DNA of 64,000 bases from CAVVNP01 sp963800235 (GTDB taxonomy: Bacteria; Actinomycetota; Acidimicrobiia; Acidimicrobiales; Iamiaceae): contig CAWDAD010000002.1 in the NCBI GenBank assembly GCA_963800235.1, forward strand, positions 62,001 to 126,000, read 5' to 3'. This document shows positions 25,908 to 34,914 of the stretch, one piece after another (the first letter of the stretch is position 1; the number at the start of each line of letters is the position of its first letter). The position numbers and the translations under genes are program-made. Below the pieces are notes generated by a model that made no database searches, was not told the origin of the DNA, and saw only the letters and a list, made by a program, of their open reading frames with translations.

Positions 25908-27397
25908 ACAAGCAGATCCGCCGGCTCGGCCTGGCCCTGATGTGCTGCTTCGTGGCGCTGTTCGCCCAGCTCAACTACATCCAGGTGTTCCGGGCCAAGA
26001 ACCTGAACAACCACCCCGGCAACGTCCGGCCGATCGAGCAGGCCTTCGCCCAGCCCCGGGGCTCGATGACCACGGCGGACGGCGTGCTGATCGCCAAGTC
26101 GGTCGAGGTCAACGACGCCTACAAGTTCAAGCGCACCTACCCGACCGGCGACCTCTTCGGGCAGGTCACCGGCTACCTCAGCTACCAGTTCGGCAGCTCG
26201 GGCCTCGAGCGGACCTACAACCAGGAGCTGTCGGGCCGCACCCCCCAGCAGCAGTTCCGCACCATCACCGACGTGTTCAGCCGCACCGACCGGTCGGGGA
26301 ACCTCACCCTCACCATCCGCAACGACCTGCAGCAGCTCGCCAAGGACCAGCTCGGCACCCGCAAGGGCTCGGTCATCGTGATGGACCCGAAGACCGGCGC
26401 CGTCCTCGCCCTCTGGAGCTACCCGACCTACGACCCCAACCCGCTGAGCGACCACGGCAAGGACCCGGCCATCGCCGAGAACGCGCTGAACGTCAAGCGC
26501 CTGCTCGACGCCAGCCCCGACCAGCCGCTGCGCTCCCGGGCCTACCGCCAGACCTTCGCCCCCGGCTCGACGTTCAAGCTCGTCACCGGCTCGATCGGCG
26601 TCCAGAGCGGCCAGGTCACCCAGGACTCGCCGAACTACCCGCAGCTCAGCGGCCTGCCCCTCCCCCAGACCAACAACGTGATCCTGCGCAACTACGGCGG
26701 CGAGGTCTGCGGCGGCACGCTGTTCGACATCCTGGCGGTGTCGTGCAACTCGTCCTTCGCCCAGATGGGCCTCGACCTCGGCGCGCAGACCATGGTGAAC
26801 GGGGCCGAGGCGTTCGGGTTCAACGCCGCCCCGCCCATCGACCTGCCCAACCCGCAACCGTCGGTCTTCCCCACCGACTACGCCCAACGGCTGCCGTCGC
26901 TGGCCCAGGCCGCCATCGGCCAGTACGACGTGCGGGCCACCCCGCTCGAGATGGGGCTGGTCGCCAGCGCCATCGCCAACAAGGGCAAGGTCATGGTCCC
27001 CCACCTGCTCGACGAGGTCCGCGACACCGACGGCAAGGTGGTCACGGCCTACAAGGACGAGGTCTGGAAGCAGCCGATCAGCGCGCAGACCGCTGCGCTG
27101 ATGCGCCAGGCCATGATCGGCGTGGTCCAGAACGGCACCGCCACGGGGCTGCAGATCGACGGCTACGAGGTGGCCGGCAAGACCGGCACCGCCGAGGTCG
27201 GGGTGAACCCGCCGACCAACCACGCGTGGATCGTGGGCTTCGCCGGCCCGCCCGGCCAGGACCCCCAGGTGGCGGTGGCGGTCATCGTCGAGGGCGTGCC
27301 GGGGACCGCCAGCGAGCAGACCGGCGGCGAGGTCGCCGCGCCGATCGCCCGGGCCATGCTGGAGCGGGCGCTGGCCATCAAGAAGGGCGGCGGCTGA
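25904..27397 (+). CDS. pbpA: Class B penicillin-binding protein PbpA
   Basis: A 497-residue transpeptidase with an N-terminal membrane anchor (about 6-24), a dimerisation segment including RGSMTTADGVLIAKS, and the catalytic domain: SxxK as PGSTFKLVTG (about 222-231), SxN as VSCNSSFAQMG (about 279) and KTG as VAGKTGTAEV (about 424). It cross-links peptidoglycan made by RodA and is a known partner and PknB substrate in mycobacteria. It overlaps rodA and leads, after 119 bp, to pknB. Confidence 0.94.
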   Translation: MNKQIRRLGLALMCCFVALFAQLNYIQVFRAKNLNNHPGNVRPIEQAFAQPRGSMTTADGVLIAKSVEVNDAYKFKRTYPTGDLFGQVTGYLSYQFGSSGLERTYNQELSGRTPQQQFRTITDVFSRTDRSGNLTLTIRNDLQQLAKDQLGTRKGSVIVMDPKTGAVLALWSYPTYDPNPLSDHGKDPAIAENALNVKRLLDASPDQPLRSRAYRQTFAPGSTFKLVTGSIGVQSGQVTQDSPNYPQLSGLPLPQTNNVILRNYGGEVCGGTLFDILAVSCNSSFAQMGLDLGAQTMVNGAEAFGFNAAPPIDLPNPQPSVFPTDYAQRLPSLAQAAIGQYDVRATPLEMGLVASAIANKGKVMVPHLLDEVRDTDGKVVTAYKDEVWKQPISAQTAALMRQAMIGVVQNGTATGLQIDGYEVAGKTGTAEVGVNPPTNHAWIVGFAGPPGQDPQVAVAVIVEGVPGTASEQTGGEVAAPIARAMLERALAIKKGGG

Positions 27398-27459
27398 GCG
27401 GCGGCCACCGGGCGGGTCGTCCCCCCGGGGCCGGCTGCCGGCGTCACGGGAGGTTCTCC

Positions 27460-27465
27460 TACGCT
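27460..27465 (+). promoter_or_regulatory. -10 element for pknB
   Basis: TACGCT, placing the transcript start about 45 nt before the ATG; the leader carries GAAGGGAA as a ribosome binding site. Confidence 0.45.
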
Positions 27466-27516
27466 GGCTCGTCGCCAGGCCGCGAGGATCTCCGCCGGGC
27501 GGTGTGAAGGGAACCC

Positions 27517-29319
27517 ATGTCCGACCAGGAACCGGTCGTCTACAACGGCCGCTACGAGCTGAACCGCCGCATCGGGCGCGGCGGCATGGCCGAGGTGTTC
27601 CTGGCGCGCGACCAGCTGCTCGACCGCCCGGTGGCCATCAAGGTCCTGTTCCCCGAGTTCGCCGGGGACCCCAACTTCGTCGAGCGCTTCCGCCGTGAGG
27701 CCCAGGCCGCCGCCAACCTGAACCACCCCAACATCGTGGGCGTCTACGACTGGGGCAAGGTCTCCGGCACCTACTACATCGTGATGGAGTACGTGCCGGG
27801 GCGGACGGTGAGCGAGATCCTCCGCGCCGACGGTCCGCTGCACCCCAACCGGGCCGCCGACATCGCCGCCGACGTGGCCTCGGCGCTGGCCTTCGCCCAC
27901 CGCAACGGCGTGGTCCACCGCGACATCAAGCCCGGCAACATCCTCGTCACCAAGCAGGGCCTGGTGAAGGTCGCCGACTTCGGCATCGCCCGGGCCATCT
28001 CCGCCGGGGTCGAGGAGAACCTGACCCAGACCGGCTCGGTCATGGGCACCGCCACCTACTTCTCGCCCGAGCAGGCCCAGGGCCACGACGTCGACCCCCG
28101 CAGCGACCTCTACTCGCTCGGGGTCGTCATGTACGAGATGGTCGCCGGCAAGCCGCCGTTCAGCGGGCCGAGCCCGGTGGCCATCGCCTACAAGCACGTG
28201 CAGGAGACGCCGCCGCCGCTGCGGGAGGTCGCCCCCGCCGTCCCCGAGGCCTACGAGGCCGTCACCCACAAGGCCCTGGCCAAGGACCCCGCCGACCGCT
28301 ACGCCGACGGCGACGAGCTGCGGGCCGACCTCCGTCGCTTCCGCGAGGGGCGGCCCGTCCTGGCCGCCGCCCTCGTCGGCGCCGCCGGGGCGGGTGTCGC
28401 CGAGGCCGCCACCCAGCTCACCCCGGCCTCGGCCGGGGCGGCCACGGTCGCGAGCCCCTCCACCGGCGCGACCCGCACCCCGCCCCGCGGCTACCCGCCG
28501 CCGACGCGTGCGACCCGCCCCCGCTCCCACCGCCGGGGCGCCCTCTTCTTCTTCACCCTGATCCTGCTGCTCGCCGTCCTCGCCGGGCTGCTCTACGTGT
28601 TCGCCCAGGTGCTGGGCGTCAACAGCACCACCCAGGTCACCGTCCCCGACCTGAAGGGCTCGCTCGTCACCCGGGCCGAGGCCACCCTCAAGCAGAGCGG
28701 CCTGCGGTCGCGCCGCGTCAACGTGCAGAGCAGCGCCCGTGTCGACACCGTGGTCAGCCAGGACCCCCCGGCAGGGTCGAAGGCCGACGAGAACTCGGTC
28801 GTGCTGCTGCGCATCAGCACCGGACCCGGTCAGATCCGGGTGCCCGACGTGGTCGGTCTCGACCAGCCGTCGGCGGTGCAGCGCCTGGTCGGCGCGGGCT
28901 ACACGACCCAGAACATCCTGTTCAGCTCCGAGTACAGCGAGGACCGGCCCCAGGGCACGGTCACCCGCACCGACCCGGCGGCCGACTCGCTGGCCCCGAA
29001 GGGCTCCACCATCACCGTCATCATCTCCTCGGGTCCGCAGCCCCCGCCGAGCACCCAGGAGGCCACCACGACCACCACCACGACCTCCCCGCCGTCGACG
29101 ACCACCACCACGCAACCGACCACGACCAGCACCACGACCACCACGACCACCGCGCCGCAGACCACGACGGGCACCGGCACCGGCACCGGCGCGACGGGCA
29201 CGGGGGCGACCGGCACGGGCACGGGAACCACCGGGGCCGGCACCACCGGCGCCGGTACCACCGGGGCCGGCACCACGGGTGCCACCACGGCGGGCACCGC
29301 CACCGGCGGCACGACCTGA
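27517..29319 (+). CDS. pknB: PASTA-domain serine/threonine kinase PknB
   Basis: A 600-residue kinase. The catalytic domain (about 1-280) has RIGRGGMAEVFLARD, the ATP Lys in VAIKVL, HRDIKPGNILV with the catalytic Asp (about 137), VADFGIARA and the activation-loop Thr pair before GTATYFSPEQAQG. After an Ala/Thr-rich juxtamembrane region comes one membrane helix (about 342-366), then two PASTA domains (about 377-438 and 441-507). Mycobacterial PknB has four PASTA domains, so two is a reduced sensor. The final 90 residues are Thr-, Gly- and Ala-rich low-complexity sequence, probably a cell-wall-spanning stalk. It senses muropeptides or lipid II and controls growth and division. Confidence 0.95.
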   Translation: MSDQEPVVYNGRYELNRRIGRGGMAEVFLARDQLLDRPVAIKVLFPEFAGDPNFVERFRREAQAAANLNHPNIVGVYDWGKVSGTYYIVMEYVPGRTVSEILRADGPLHPNRAADIAADVASALAFAHRNGVVHRDIKPGNILVTKQGLVKVADFGIARAISAGVEENLTQTGSVMGTATYFSPEQAQGHDVDPRSDLYSLGVVMYEMVAGKPPFSGPSPVAIAYKHVQETPPPLREVAPAVPEAYEAVTHKALAKDPADRYADGDELRADLRRFREGRPVLAAALVGAAGAGVAEAATQLTPASAGAATVASPSTGATRTPPRGYPPPTRATRPRSHRRGALFFFTLILLLAVLAGLLYVFAQVLGVNSTTQVTVPDLKGSLVTRAEATLKQSGLRSRRVNVQSSARVDTVVSQDPPAGSKADENSVVLLRISTGPGQIRVPDVVGLDQPSAVQRLVGAGYTTQNILFSSEYSEDRPQGTVTRTDPAADSLAPKGSTITVIISSGPQPPPSTQEATTTTTTTSPPSTTTTTQPTTTSTTTTTTTAPQTTTGTGTGTGATGTGATGTGTGTTGAGTTGAGTTGAGTTGATTAGTATGGTT

Positions 29320-29387
29320 GCAGCTGAACGCCCTCGACCTCGACGCCGCCCGGCGCGGGCCGGCGACGTCTGCGCTCGGATGCCCGC

Positions 29388-29969
29388 TCAGGCGGCGACG
29401 TCGTCCAGGAAGTTGGTGAGCAGGTCGTGGCCGGCGGCGGTCAGGATCGACTCGGGGTGGAACTGGACCCCTTCCACCGCGTGCTCCCGGTGCCGCAGCC
29501 CCATCACCAGGCCGTCGTCGGTCGTCGCGGTGATCTCCAACTCGTCGGGCACCGAGGCCCGGTCGACGACCAGCGAGTGGTAGCGGGTGGCCTCGAGCGG
29601 CTGGGGCAGGCCGCGGAAGATCCCCCGGCCCTCGTGGCGCACCAGCGAGGTCTTGCCGTGCATGACCTCCGGGGCGCGCACGACCCGGCCGCCGAACACC
29701 TCGCCCAGGCACTGCAGCCCCAGGCACACCCCGAAGACGGGACGGCGGCCGGCGAAGCGACGGATCAGGTCGTTGCTGATGCCGGCGTCCTCGGGACGCC
29801 CCGGCCCCGGCGAGATCAGGATGCCGTCGGGATCGAGCTCGACGACCTGCTCGACCGTGAGGGCGTCGTTGCGGTGGACGATCGGCTCCGCCCCCAGCTC
29901 GCCCAGGTACTGGATGAGGTTGTAGGCGAACGAGTCGTAGTTGTCGATCACCAGGATGCGGGCAGCCAT
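29388..29969 (-). CDS. pabA: Glutamine amidotransferase of aminodeoxychorismate/anthranilate synthase (component II)
   Basis: A 193-residue class I amidotransferase. ILVIDNYDSFAYNLIQYL opens it, the nucleophilic Cys is in VFGVCLGLQCLGE (about 79), and the His and Glu of the triad are in EGVQFHPES (about 172). It supplies ammonia from glutamine for PABA (folate) or anthranilate (tryptophan) synthesis; the synthase partner is not in this window, so which one it serves cannot be told. In mycobacteria the equivalent gene next to pknB is called trpG. Confidence 0.92.
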   Translation of the reverse strand: MAARILVIDNYDSFAYNLIQYLGELGAEPIVHRNDALTVEQVVELDPDGILISPGPGRPEDAGISNDLIRRFAGRRPVFGVCLGLQCLGEVFGGRVVRAPEVMHGKTSLVRHEGRGIFRGLPQPLEATRYHSLVVDRASVPDELEITATTDDGLVMGLRHREHAVEGVQFHPESILTAAGHDLLTNFLDDVAA

Positions 29970-29979
29970 GACGGGCGGA

Positions 29980-29985
29980 ACGGTA
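29980..29985 (-). promoter_or_regulatory. -10 element for pabA
   Basis: On the minus strand TACCGT lies 10 nt before the ATG, giving a very short leader of about 3 nt. Confidence 0.4.
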
Positions 29986-30028
29986 CCGCCGCCGGCCGCG
30001 CCGCCCGAAGCCCGTTCGGACCCTTCGC

Positions 30029-30034
30029 TACGCT
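30029..30034 (+). promoter_or_regulatory. -10 element for crgA
   Basis: TACGCT, 6 nt before the ATG of crgA and with no Shine-Dalgarno sequence: leaderless pattern. Confidence 0.5.
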
Positions 30035-30040
30035 CGCCCC

Positions 30041-30403
30041 ATGGCCGGCAAGCCCACCAAGCGGAAGGTGTCCGCGCCGTCGAGCCGCAGCTCGCACAAG
30101 GTCTCCGGCGACACCCACCAGGGCGCCACCCGGCGATCGACCGCCAGCGAGACGCGGGCCAAGGCCAGCGAGGGCGACGCCGCGGGCCGCTACTCCGCCC
30201 GCTACACGCCGCCGGTGCGGGACAAGTCGCAGATGCCGAGCCCGCTCTGGGTGCCGATCCTGATGTTCACCCTGCTCGGGGTCGGCATGCTGGTGATCGT
30301 CCTCAACTACATCGGCGTGTTCGGCGACGCCAGCAACGCCCGCCTGCTCATCGGGCTCGGCTGCATCCTCGGCGGGATCATGACCGCCACCCAGTACCGC
30401 TGA
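30041..30403 (+). CDS. crgA: Cell division protein CrgA
   Basis: A 120-residue protein: a basic, disordered N-terminal half (about 1-55), then RYTPPVRDKSQMPSPLWVPILMFTLLGVG, which is the conserved CrgA core, and two membrane helices (about 65-87 and 98-115) joined by a short loop with NARLLIGLG. CrgA recruits septal peptidoglycan proteins in actinobacteria. The position near pknB and pabA is the same as in Mycobacterium and Streptomyces. Confidence 0.92.
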   Translation: MAGKPTKRKVSAPSSRSSHKVSGDTHQGATRRSTASETRAKASEGDAAGRYSARYTPPVRDKSQMPSPLWVPILMFTLLGVGMLVIVLNYIGVFGDASNARLLIGLGCILGGIMTATQYR

Positions 30404-30406
30404 CCG

Positions 30407-30429
30407 GCCCCGTCCCGGACCACCGGGGC
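30407..30429. terminator. Possible bidirectional hairpin terminator after crgA
   Basis: GCCCCG at 30407-30412 pairs with CGGGGC at 30424-30429 around an 11-nt loop, directly after the crgA stop and before a convergent gene. The stem is short and no U-tract follows, so this is tentative. Confidence 0.3.
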
Positions 30430-30547
30430 GCCTTGCCCACAGGCTGTGGACAAGATTGGGGACTCGTCACACGCGTGTAACTTCGGTCACCCCTGCTGTT
30501 CATCGCCCCGTCGTGGCGCGCGGAGGCGCCCGGCCCCGCCGCCGCCG

Positions 30548-30808
30548 TCAGTAGACGTCGTCGAGCGAGGTGATCAGCTCCATGTCCTCCATGCAGTGCC
30601 GGGGCGGCTCCGGCACCTGGTCGTTGGCCGAGGTCATGCGCACCTCGGTGCCGCACACCGAGCACCGGTAGACCAGCCGCACCCGCCGCAGCTCGCCCGG
30701 CGGCGGGGGCTCGGGGACGGGACGGGCGAAGCTGCCGAGGATGGCGAAGCCCAGCTTCACCAGCACCACCGCCGCCAGCACGGCGACGGCGATCTTCAGC
30801 ACGATCAT
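30548..30808 (-). CDS. Small membrane protein with zinc-ribbon-like motif
   Basis: An 86-residue protein. Residues 1-27 (start MIVLKIAVAVLAAVVLVKLG) form a membrane helix; a Pro-rich hinge follows; then VYRCSVCGTEVRM with a CxxC pair and PRHCMEDM with one more Cys and a His suggest a small metal site on the cytoplasmic side. Short proteins like this are conserved in some actinobacteria but have no known role. It is the last gene before the crgA convergence and lies 80 nt downstream of the thiolase gene on the same strand. Confidence 0.65.
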   Translation of the reverse strand: MIVLKIAVAVLAAVVLVKLGFAILGSFARPVPEPPPPGELRRVRLVYRCSVCGTEVRMTSANDQVPEPPRHCMEDMELITSLDDVY

Positions 30809-30888
30809 CGCCGTCCAGTCTGGCCCGTCGCCGACCGCTCCGTCCCGGCGGATCCGGGGACGGAGCGGCGGGCGCGGTCCACGCGCGA

Positions 30889-32079
30889 TCAGCCGAGGCG
30901 CTCGATGATGGTGGCGTTGGCCATGCCGCCGCCCTCGCACATCGTCTGCAGCCCGTAGCGGCCGCCGGTGCGCTCGAGCTCGTTCAGCAGGGTCGTCATG
31001 AGCTTGGCGCCCGAGCAGCCCAGCGGGTGGCCGAGGGCGATGGCGCCGCCGTTGACGTTCACCTTGCTCATGTCCGGGTGCAGCTCCTTCTCCCAGGCCA
31101 GCACCACCGAGGCGAAGGCCTCGTTGATCTCGACGAGGTCGATCTGGTCGAGGGAGAGGCCCGAGCGCTCCAGCGCCTTCTGGGTGGCGGGGATCGGACC
31201 GGTCAGCATCATGATCGGGTCGACGCCGGCCAGGGCGAAGGTGTGGAAGCGGGCCCGGGGGGTGAGGCCGAGCTCGTTGCACTTCTCCTCGCTCATGACC
31301 AGCACGGCGGCGGCGCCGTCGGTGATCTGCGAGCTGTTGCCGGCGGTGACCTTGCCGTCCTCCTTGAAGGCGGGCTTCAGCTTGGAGAGCGACTCGGCGG
31401 TCGTGCCGGGGCGGATGCCCTCGTCGGTCTTGACGATCTCGTCGGAGTCGATGAGCTTGCCGGTCTCGCGGTCGAGCGGCTTGGCCTGCAACGGCAGGAT
31501 CTCGTTGTCGAAGCGGCCCTGCTCGGTGGCCTGGAGGGCGAGCTGCTGGCTGCGGGCGCCGTACTCGTCGAGCTGCTCCCGGCTCAGGTCCCACGCGTCG
31601 GCGATGAGCTCGGCGGAGATGCCCTGCATGACCAGGCCGCCCCGCGGCTCGTAGCGGGCCATCATCTTCGGGCCCATCGGGAAGCTGCCGGGGGTGACCG
31701 AGGCGCCCATCGGGGTGGTCGACATGACCTCGACGCCGGCGGCGACGACCACGTCGTAGGCCCCGGCGATGACGCCCTGGGCGGCGAAGTGGGCCGACTG
31801 CTGGGACGACCCGCACTGGCGGTCGATGGTGGTGGCCGGCACCTCCTCGGGCCACCCGGCGGCCAGCACCGCGTTGCGCCCGACGTTGATGCCCTGGTTG
31901 CCGACCTGCATGACGCAACCCATGATCACGTCCTCGACCAGCGCCGGGTCGAGGTCGTTGCGCTCGGCCAGCTCGGCCAGGACCTCGCCGGCCAGGTCGG
32001 CGGGGTGCCAGCCCGACAGCTTCCCGTAGCGCTTGCCCCCGGCGGTTCGGAGCGCATCGACGATGACGGCGGTGGTCAT
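30889..32079 (-). CDS. Acetyl-CoA C-acyltransferase (thiolase)
   Basis: A 396-residue thiolase. The nucleophilic Cys is in TTIDRQCGSSQQS at residue 89, as in classical thiolases; NVNGGAIALGHPLGCSGAKL carries the catalytic His, and the C-terminal TMCEGGGMANATIIE has the second Cys. Family members run the last step of beta-oxidation or condense acetyl-CoA units; the Q-rich loop after Cys89 (SQQSAHFAA) is common in the FadA5/FadA-like steroid or fatty acid thiolases of actinobacteria. AGAGGA precedes the ATG. It is divergent from an acyl-CoA synthetase gene, sharing a control region with two palindromes. Confidence 0.92.
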   Translation of the reverse strand: MTTAVIVDALRTAGGKRYGKLSGWHPADLAGEVLAELAERNDLDPALVEDVIMGCVMQVGNQGINVGRNAVLAAGWPEEVPATTIDRQCGSSQQSAHFAAQGVIAGAYDVVVAAGVEVMSTTPMGASVTPGSFPMGPKMMARYEPRGGLVMQGISAELIADAWDLSREQLDEYGARSQQLALQATEQGRFDNEILPLQAKPLDRETGKLIDSDEIVKTDEGIRPGTTAESLSKLKPAFKEDGKVTAGNSSQITDGAAAVLVMSEEKCNELGLTPRARFHTFALAGVDPIMMLTGPIPATQKALERSGLSLDQIDLVEINEAFASVVLAWEKELHPDMSKVNVNGGAIALGHPLGCSGAKLMTTLLNELERTGGRYGLQTMCEGGGMANATIIERLG

Positions 32080-32105
32080 GGTTGTCCTCTTCTCTGCCGG
32101 CCGGC

Positions 32106-32124
32106 GCGCCGAACGGTTCGGCGC
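32106..32124. promoter_or_regulatory. Palindrome in the thiolase/acyl-CoA synthetase promoter region
   Basis: GCGCCGAAC-g-GTTCGGCGC, perfect 9-bp arms around one base, about 27 nt upstream of the thiolase start. It shares the core CCGTTCGG/CCGAACGG with the second palindrome 37 bp away. Confidence 0.5.
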
Positions 32125-32141
32125 TGCAGGAGGTCCGGCGA

Positions 32142-32161
32142 ACTAGACCGTTCGGTCAAGT
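32142..32161. promoter_or_regulatory. TetR-type operator candidate
   Basis: ACTAGACCG-tt-CGGTCAAGT: 9-bp arms matching at 8 positions, centred on GACCGTTCGGTC. This GACCGnnCGGTC form is typical of operators of TetR regulators of lipid and CoA-ester metabolism in actinobacteria. It lies between the two divergent starts; the regulator gene is not in this window. Confidence 0.55.
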
Positions 32162-32279
32162 CTGTCCACCCCGGCCCCCAGCCGCAACCACGCAGCGCCG
32201 GAGCGGGCCGGAGCGGGCCAGGGCAGACGTGGCGGTCTTCTGGTAGCCCTGTCGCAGCATCGTCTCCGGGAGGACCGAC

Positions 32280-34100
32280 GTGGCCGAGATCCGCAGCAGC
32301 GACATCCGCAGCAGCGACATCGACGAGGTGGTGGCCGGCCGGACGATCGCCAAGGCGTTCGCCGGCACCGTCGCACGCCAGCCCGACGCCCTCGCCCTGC
32401 GCTGGCGCGACGGCGACGACTGGCGGGGCTGGACCTGGGCCGGGTACGCCGACCGGGTCGCCCGGGTCGCCGGCGCCCTGGCCGACCGCGGCGTCGGGCC
32501 GGCCTCGCGGGTCGTGCTGATGCTCACCAACCGCCCCGAGTTCCACGTGCTCGACCTGGCCGTGCTGCTCTGCGGGGCCACGCCCATCTCGATCTACAAC
32601 TCGTCCTCGCCCGACCAGATCGCCTACCTGGTCGGCGACTGCGGGGCCCAGCTCGGCGTGGTGGAGGGCGACGCCTTCCTGAGCCGCTTCGAGCCCGTGC
32701 GCGACCAGCTCGAGGCGCTCGGCAGCATCGGCGTGGTCGAACCGGGTGATCACGCCCACGACTTCACCCTGGCCGACCTGCTCGACCACGAGCCGATCGA
32801 CCTGGCCGCGGCGGCCGACGCCACCGACCCGGCGTCGCTGGCCACCGTCATCTACACGTCCGGCACCACGGGTCCGCCCAAGGGCGTCATGATCTCGAAC
32901 CGCAACGTGATGTGGACCGCCCACTCCCTGAAGCTGACCCTCGGGTGGGACGACGCCGACTTCCCGGGCAAGCGGGTCATGTCGTACCTGCCGATGGCCC
33001 ACATCGCCGAGCGGTCGACCAGCCACTACCAGCACGTCATCTACGGCACCGAGGTGTCGTGCTGCCCGAACCCGGGGGCCATCGCCTCCTACGTGACCGA
33101 CGTCCACCCCCACCTGCTGTTCGGCGTGCCGCGGGTGTGGGAGAAGATCCAGGCCGGCGTCATGGCCCTGGTCGGCGCCGACCCCGAGCGGGCCGAGCAG
33201 TTCAGCGCGGGGATCGAGACCGCCGCCCCGCTGCGGCTCAAGGACCGCTGGGGCGAGGCCACCGACGAGGAGAAGGCCACCCTCGCCTTCCTCGACGACG
33301 CCGCCTTCGGACAGGTGCGCGAGCAGCTCGGCATGGACGAGCTCGAGCTGGCCATCTCCGGTGCCGCCCCGCTCGGCAAGGACCTGTTCGACTGGTTCCT
33401 CGGCGTCGGCATCCCCATGTCGGAGATCTACGGCATGTCCGAGACCACCGGGATCATGACGTGGGAACCGCAACGGGTGAAGCCCGGCACCGTGGGCAAG
33501 GCCATGATCGGCTGCGAGGTGGCGCTGGCCGACGACGGCGAGCTCATCGTGCGCGGTGGCCAGAACTTCGAGGGCTACCTGAACCAGCCCGAGAAGACCG
33601 CCGAGACCATCGACGAGGACGGCTGGCTGCACTCCGGCGACATCGGCGAGGTCGACGACGACGGCTACTTCCGCATCGTCGACCGCAAGAAGGAGCTCAT
33701 CATCACCGCCGGAGGCAAGAACATCAGCCCCGCCAACCTCGAGGCCGCCCTGAAGACCATCCCCCTCGTCGGCCAGGCCTGCGCCATCGGCGACCAGCGC
33801 CGGTTCGTCGCCGCCCTGGTGGTGCTCGACCCCGACACCGCCCCGGTGTGGGCCGACCAGCACGGCGTGGACTACGGCGGGCTCGAGGACCTCGCCACCA
33901 CCGAGGAGGTCCTCGCCGCCATCGACGAGGCGCTCCCCGACGCCATGGCCGGCTTCAACAACGCCGAGCGGGTCAAGAAGGTGAAGGTGCTGGCCACCGA
34001 GTGGCTGCCCGACAGCGACGAGCTGACCCCGACGTCCAAGCTCAAGCGGCGCGGCATCCACGCCAAGTACGCCGAGGAGATCGACGCGCTCTACACCTGA
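32280..34100 (+). CDS. Long-chain acyl-CoA synthetase (AMP-binding, FadD-like)
   Basis: A 606-residue adenylate-forming enzyme that activates a fatty acid with ATP and CoA. The P-loop motif YTSGTTGPPKG lies near residue 193, the A5-like EIYGMSETTGI near 383, the hinge region GWLHSGDIGEVDDDGYFRIVDRKKELIITAGGKNISP near 450, and the C-terminal PTSKLKRR has the catalytic Lys. The overall pattern is that of large FadD15-type synthetases. The N-terminus contains a perfect 15-nt tandem duplication (32289-32318) giving IRSSD twice. GTG start with GGGAGG 8 nt upstream. Confidence 0.93.
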   Translation: MAEIRSSDIRSSDIDEVVAGRTIAKAFAGTVARQPDALALRWRDGDDWRGWTWAGYADRVARVAGALADRGVGPASRVVLMLTNRPEFHVLDLAVLLCGATPISIYNSSSPDQIAYLVGDCGAQLGVVEGDAFLSRFEPVRDQLEALGSIGVVEPGDHAHDFTLADLLDHEPIDLAAAADATDPASLATVIYTSGTTGPPKGVMISNRNVMWTAHSLKLTLGWDDADFPGKRVMSYLPMAHIAERSTSHYQHVIYGTEVSCCPNPGAIASYVTDVHPHLLFGVPRVWEKIQAGVMALVGADPERAEQFSAGIETAAPLRLKDRWGEATDEEKATLAFLDDAAFGQVREQLGMDELELAISGAAPLGKDLFDWFLGVGIPMSEIYGMSETTGIMTWEPQRVKPGTVGKAMIGCEVALADDGELIVRGGQNFEGYLNQPEKTAETIDEDGWLHSGDIGEVDDDGYFRIVDRKKELIITAGGKNISPANLEAALKTIPLVGQACAIGDQRRFVAALVVLDPDTAPVWADQHGVDYGGLEDLATTEEVLAAIDEALPDAMAGFNNAERVKKVKVLATEWLPDSDELTPTSKLKRRGIHAKYAEEIDALYT

Positions 34101-34148
34101 GCCACCCTCGCCGGCCGAGCGGCCGGGTCCCACCCACCAGGAGGCACC

Positions 34149-34880
34149 ATGGACCTGCACGGCACGGCCTGCATCGTCACCGGCTCGTCGAGCGGCATCG
34201 GCGAGGCCGTCGCCCGCCGGCTCGACGCCGCCGGGGCGGGGGTGGTGGTCAACTCGGCGACCTCGGTCGACGCCGGCGAGGCCGTCGCCGCTTCGCTGCG
34301 CGACGCCGTCTACGTGCAGGGCGACATCGGCGATCCGGTGGTGGCCGGGGCGTTGGTGGGCGCCGCCGTCGAGCGGTGGGGCCGGCTCGACGGCCTGGTG
34401 AACAACGCCGGTCGCACCGTGCCGGTGCCCCTGGACGACATCGCCGCGGTCCGGCCCGAGCACTGGGACACCGTGCTGCGCACCAACGTGGTCGGCACCT
34501 TCCAGCTCTGCCAGGCGGCGCTCCCCCACCTGGCCGACGCCGACGACGGCTGGATCGTCAACGTCGGGTCGATCGCCGGCGTGCGCCAGACCGGCAGCTC
34601 GCTGCCCTACGCGGTGTCGAAGGCGGCGCTGCACCACCTGACCACGATCCTCGCCAAGTTCGCCGGACCGGTGCGGGTGAACGCGGTCGCGCCCGGTCTG
34701 GTCGACACGCCCTGGACCGAGGACTGGGACGTCCAGCGGCAGTTCGTGTCGGGGGCGACGCCGCTGCGCCGCACGGCCAGCCCCGACGACGTGGCCGACG
34801 CCACCGTCGGGCTGATCGAGAGCCGCTACGCCACCGGGCAGATCGTCGTGGTCGACGGCGGGCTCGGCCTGGTCATCTGA
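34149..34880 (+). CDS. Short-chain dehydrogenase/reductase
   Basis: A 243-residue Rossmann enzyme: TGSSSGIGEAVARRL for the cofactor, NNAG, catalytic Ser in VGSIAG and Tyr-x-x-x-Lys as YAVSK (Tyr about 154). VVDGGLGL near the C-terminus is standard. The residue after strand 2 (VVNSATS) suits NADP rather than NAD. AGGAGG precedes the ATG by 6 nt; it follows the acyl-CoA synthetase by 48 nt and is probably in its operon. The substrate is unknown, plausibly a hydroxyacyl or keto intermediate. Confidence 0.9.
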   Translation: MDLHGTACIVTGSSSGIGEAVARRLDAAGAGVVVNSATSVDAGEAVAASLRDAVYVQGDIGDPVVAGALVGAAVERWGRLDGLVNNAGRTVPVPLDDIAAVRPEHWDTVLRTNVVGTFQLCQAALPHLADADDGWIVNVGSIAGVRQTGSSLPYAVSKAALHHLTTILAKFAGPVRVNAVAPGLVDTPWTEDWDVQRQFVSGATPLRRTASPDDVADATVGLIESRYATGQIVVVDGGLGLVI

Positions 34881-34914
34881 TCCGGCCGGCACACCGGCGG
34901 GCCGGGTCGGTCCC

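Noticed and set aside
23600..29312. Thr/Ser-rich tails of the phosphatase and kinase as possible frame errors
   Set aside because: The frames are continuous with their neighbouring domains and such tails are common after external domains of these proteins in high-GC actinobacteria.
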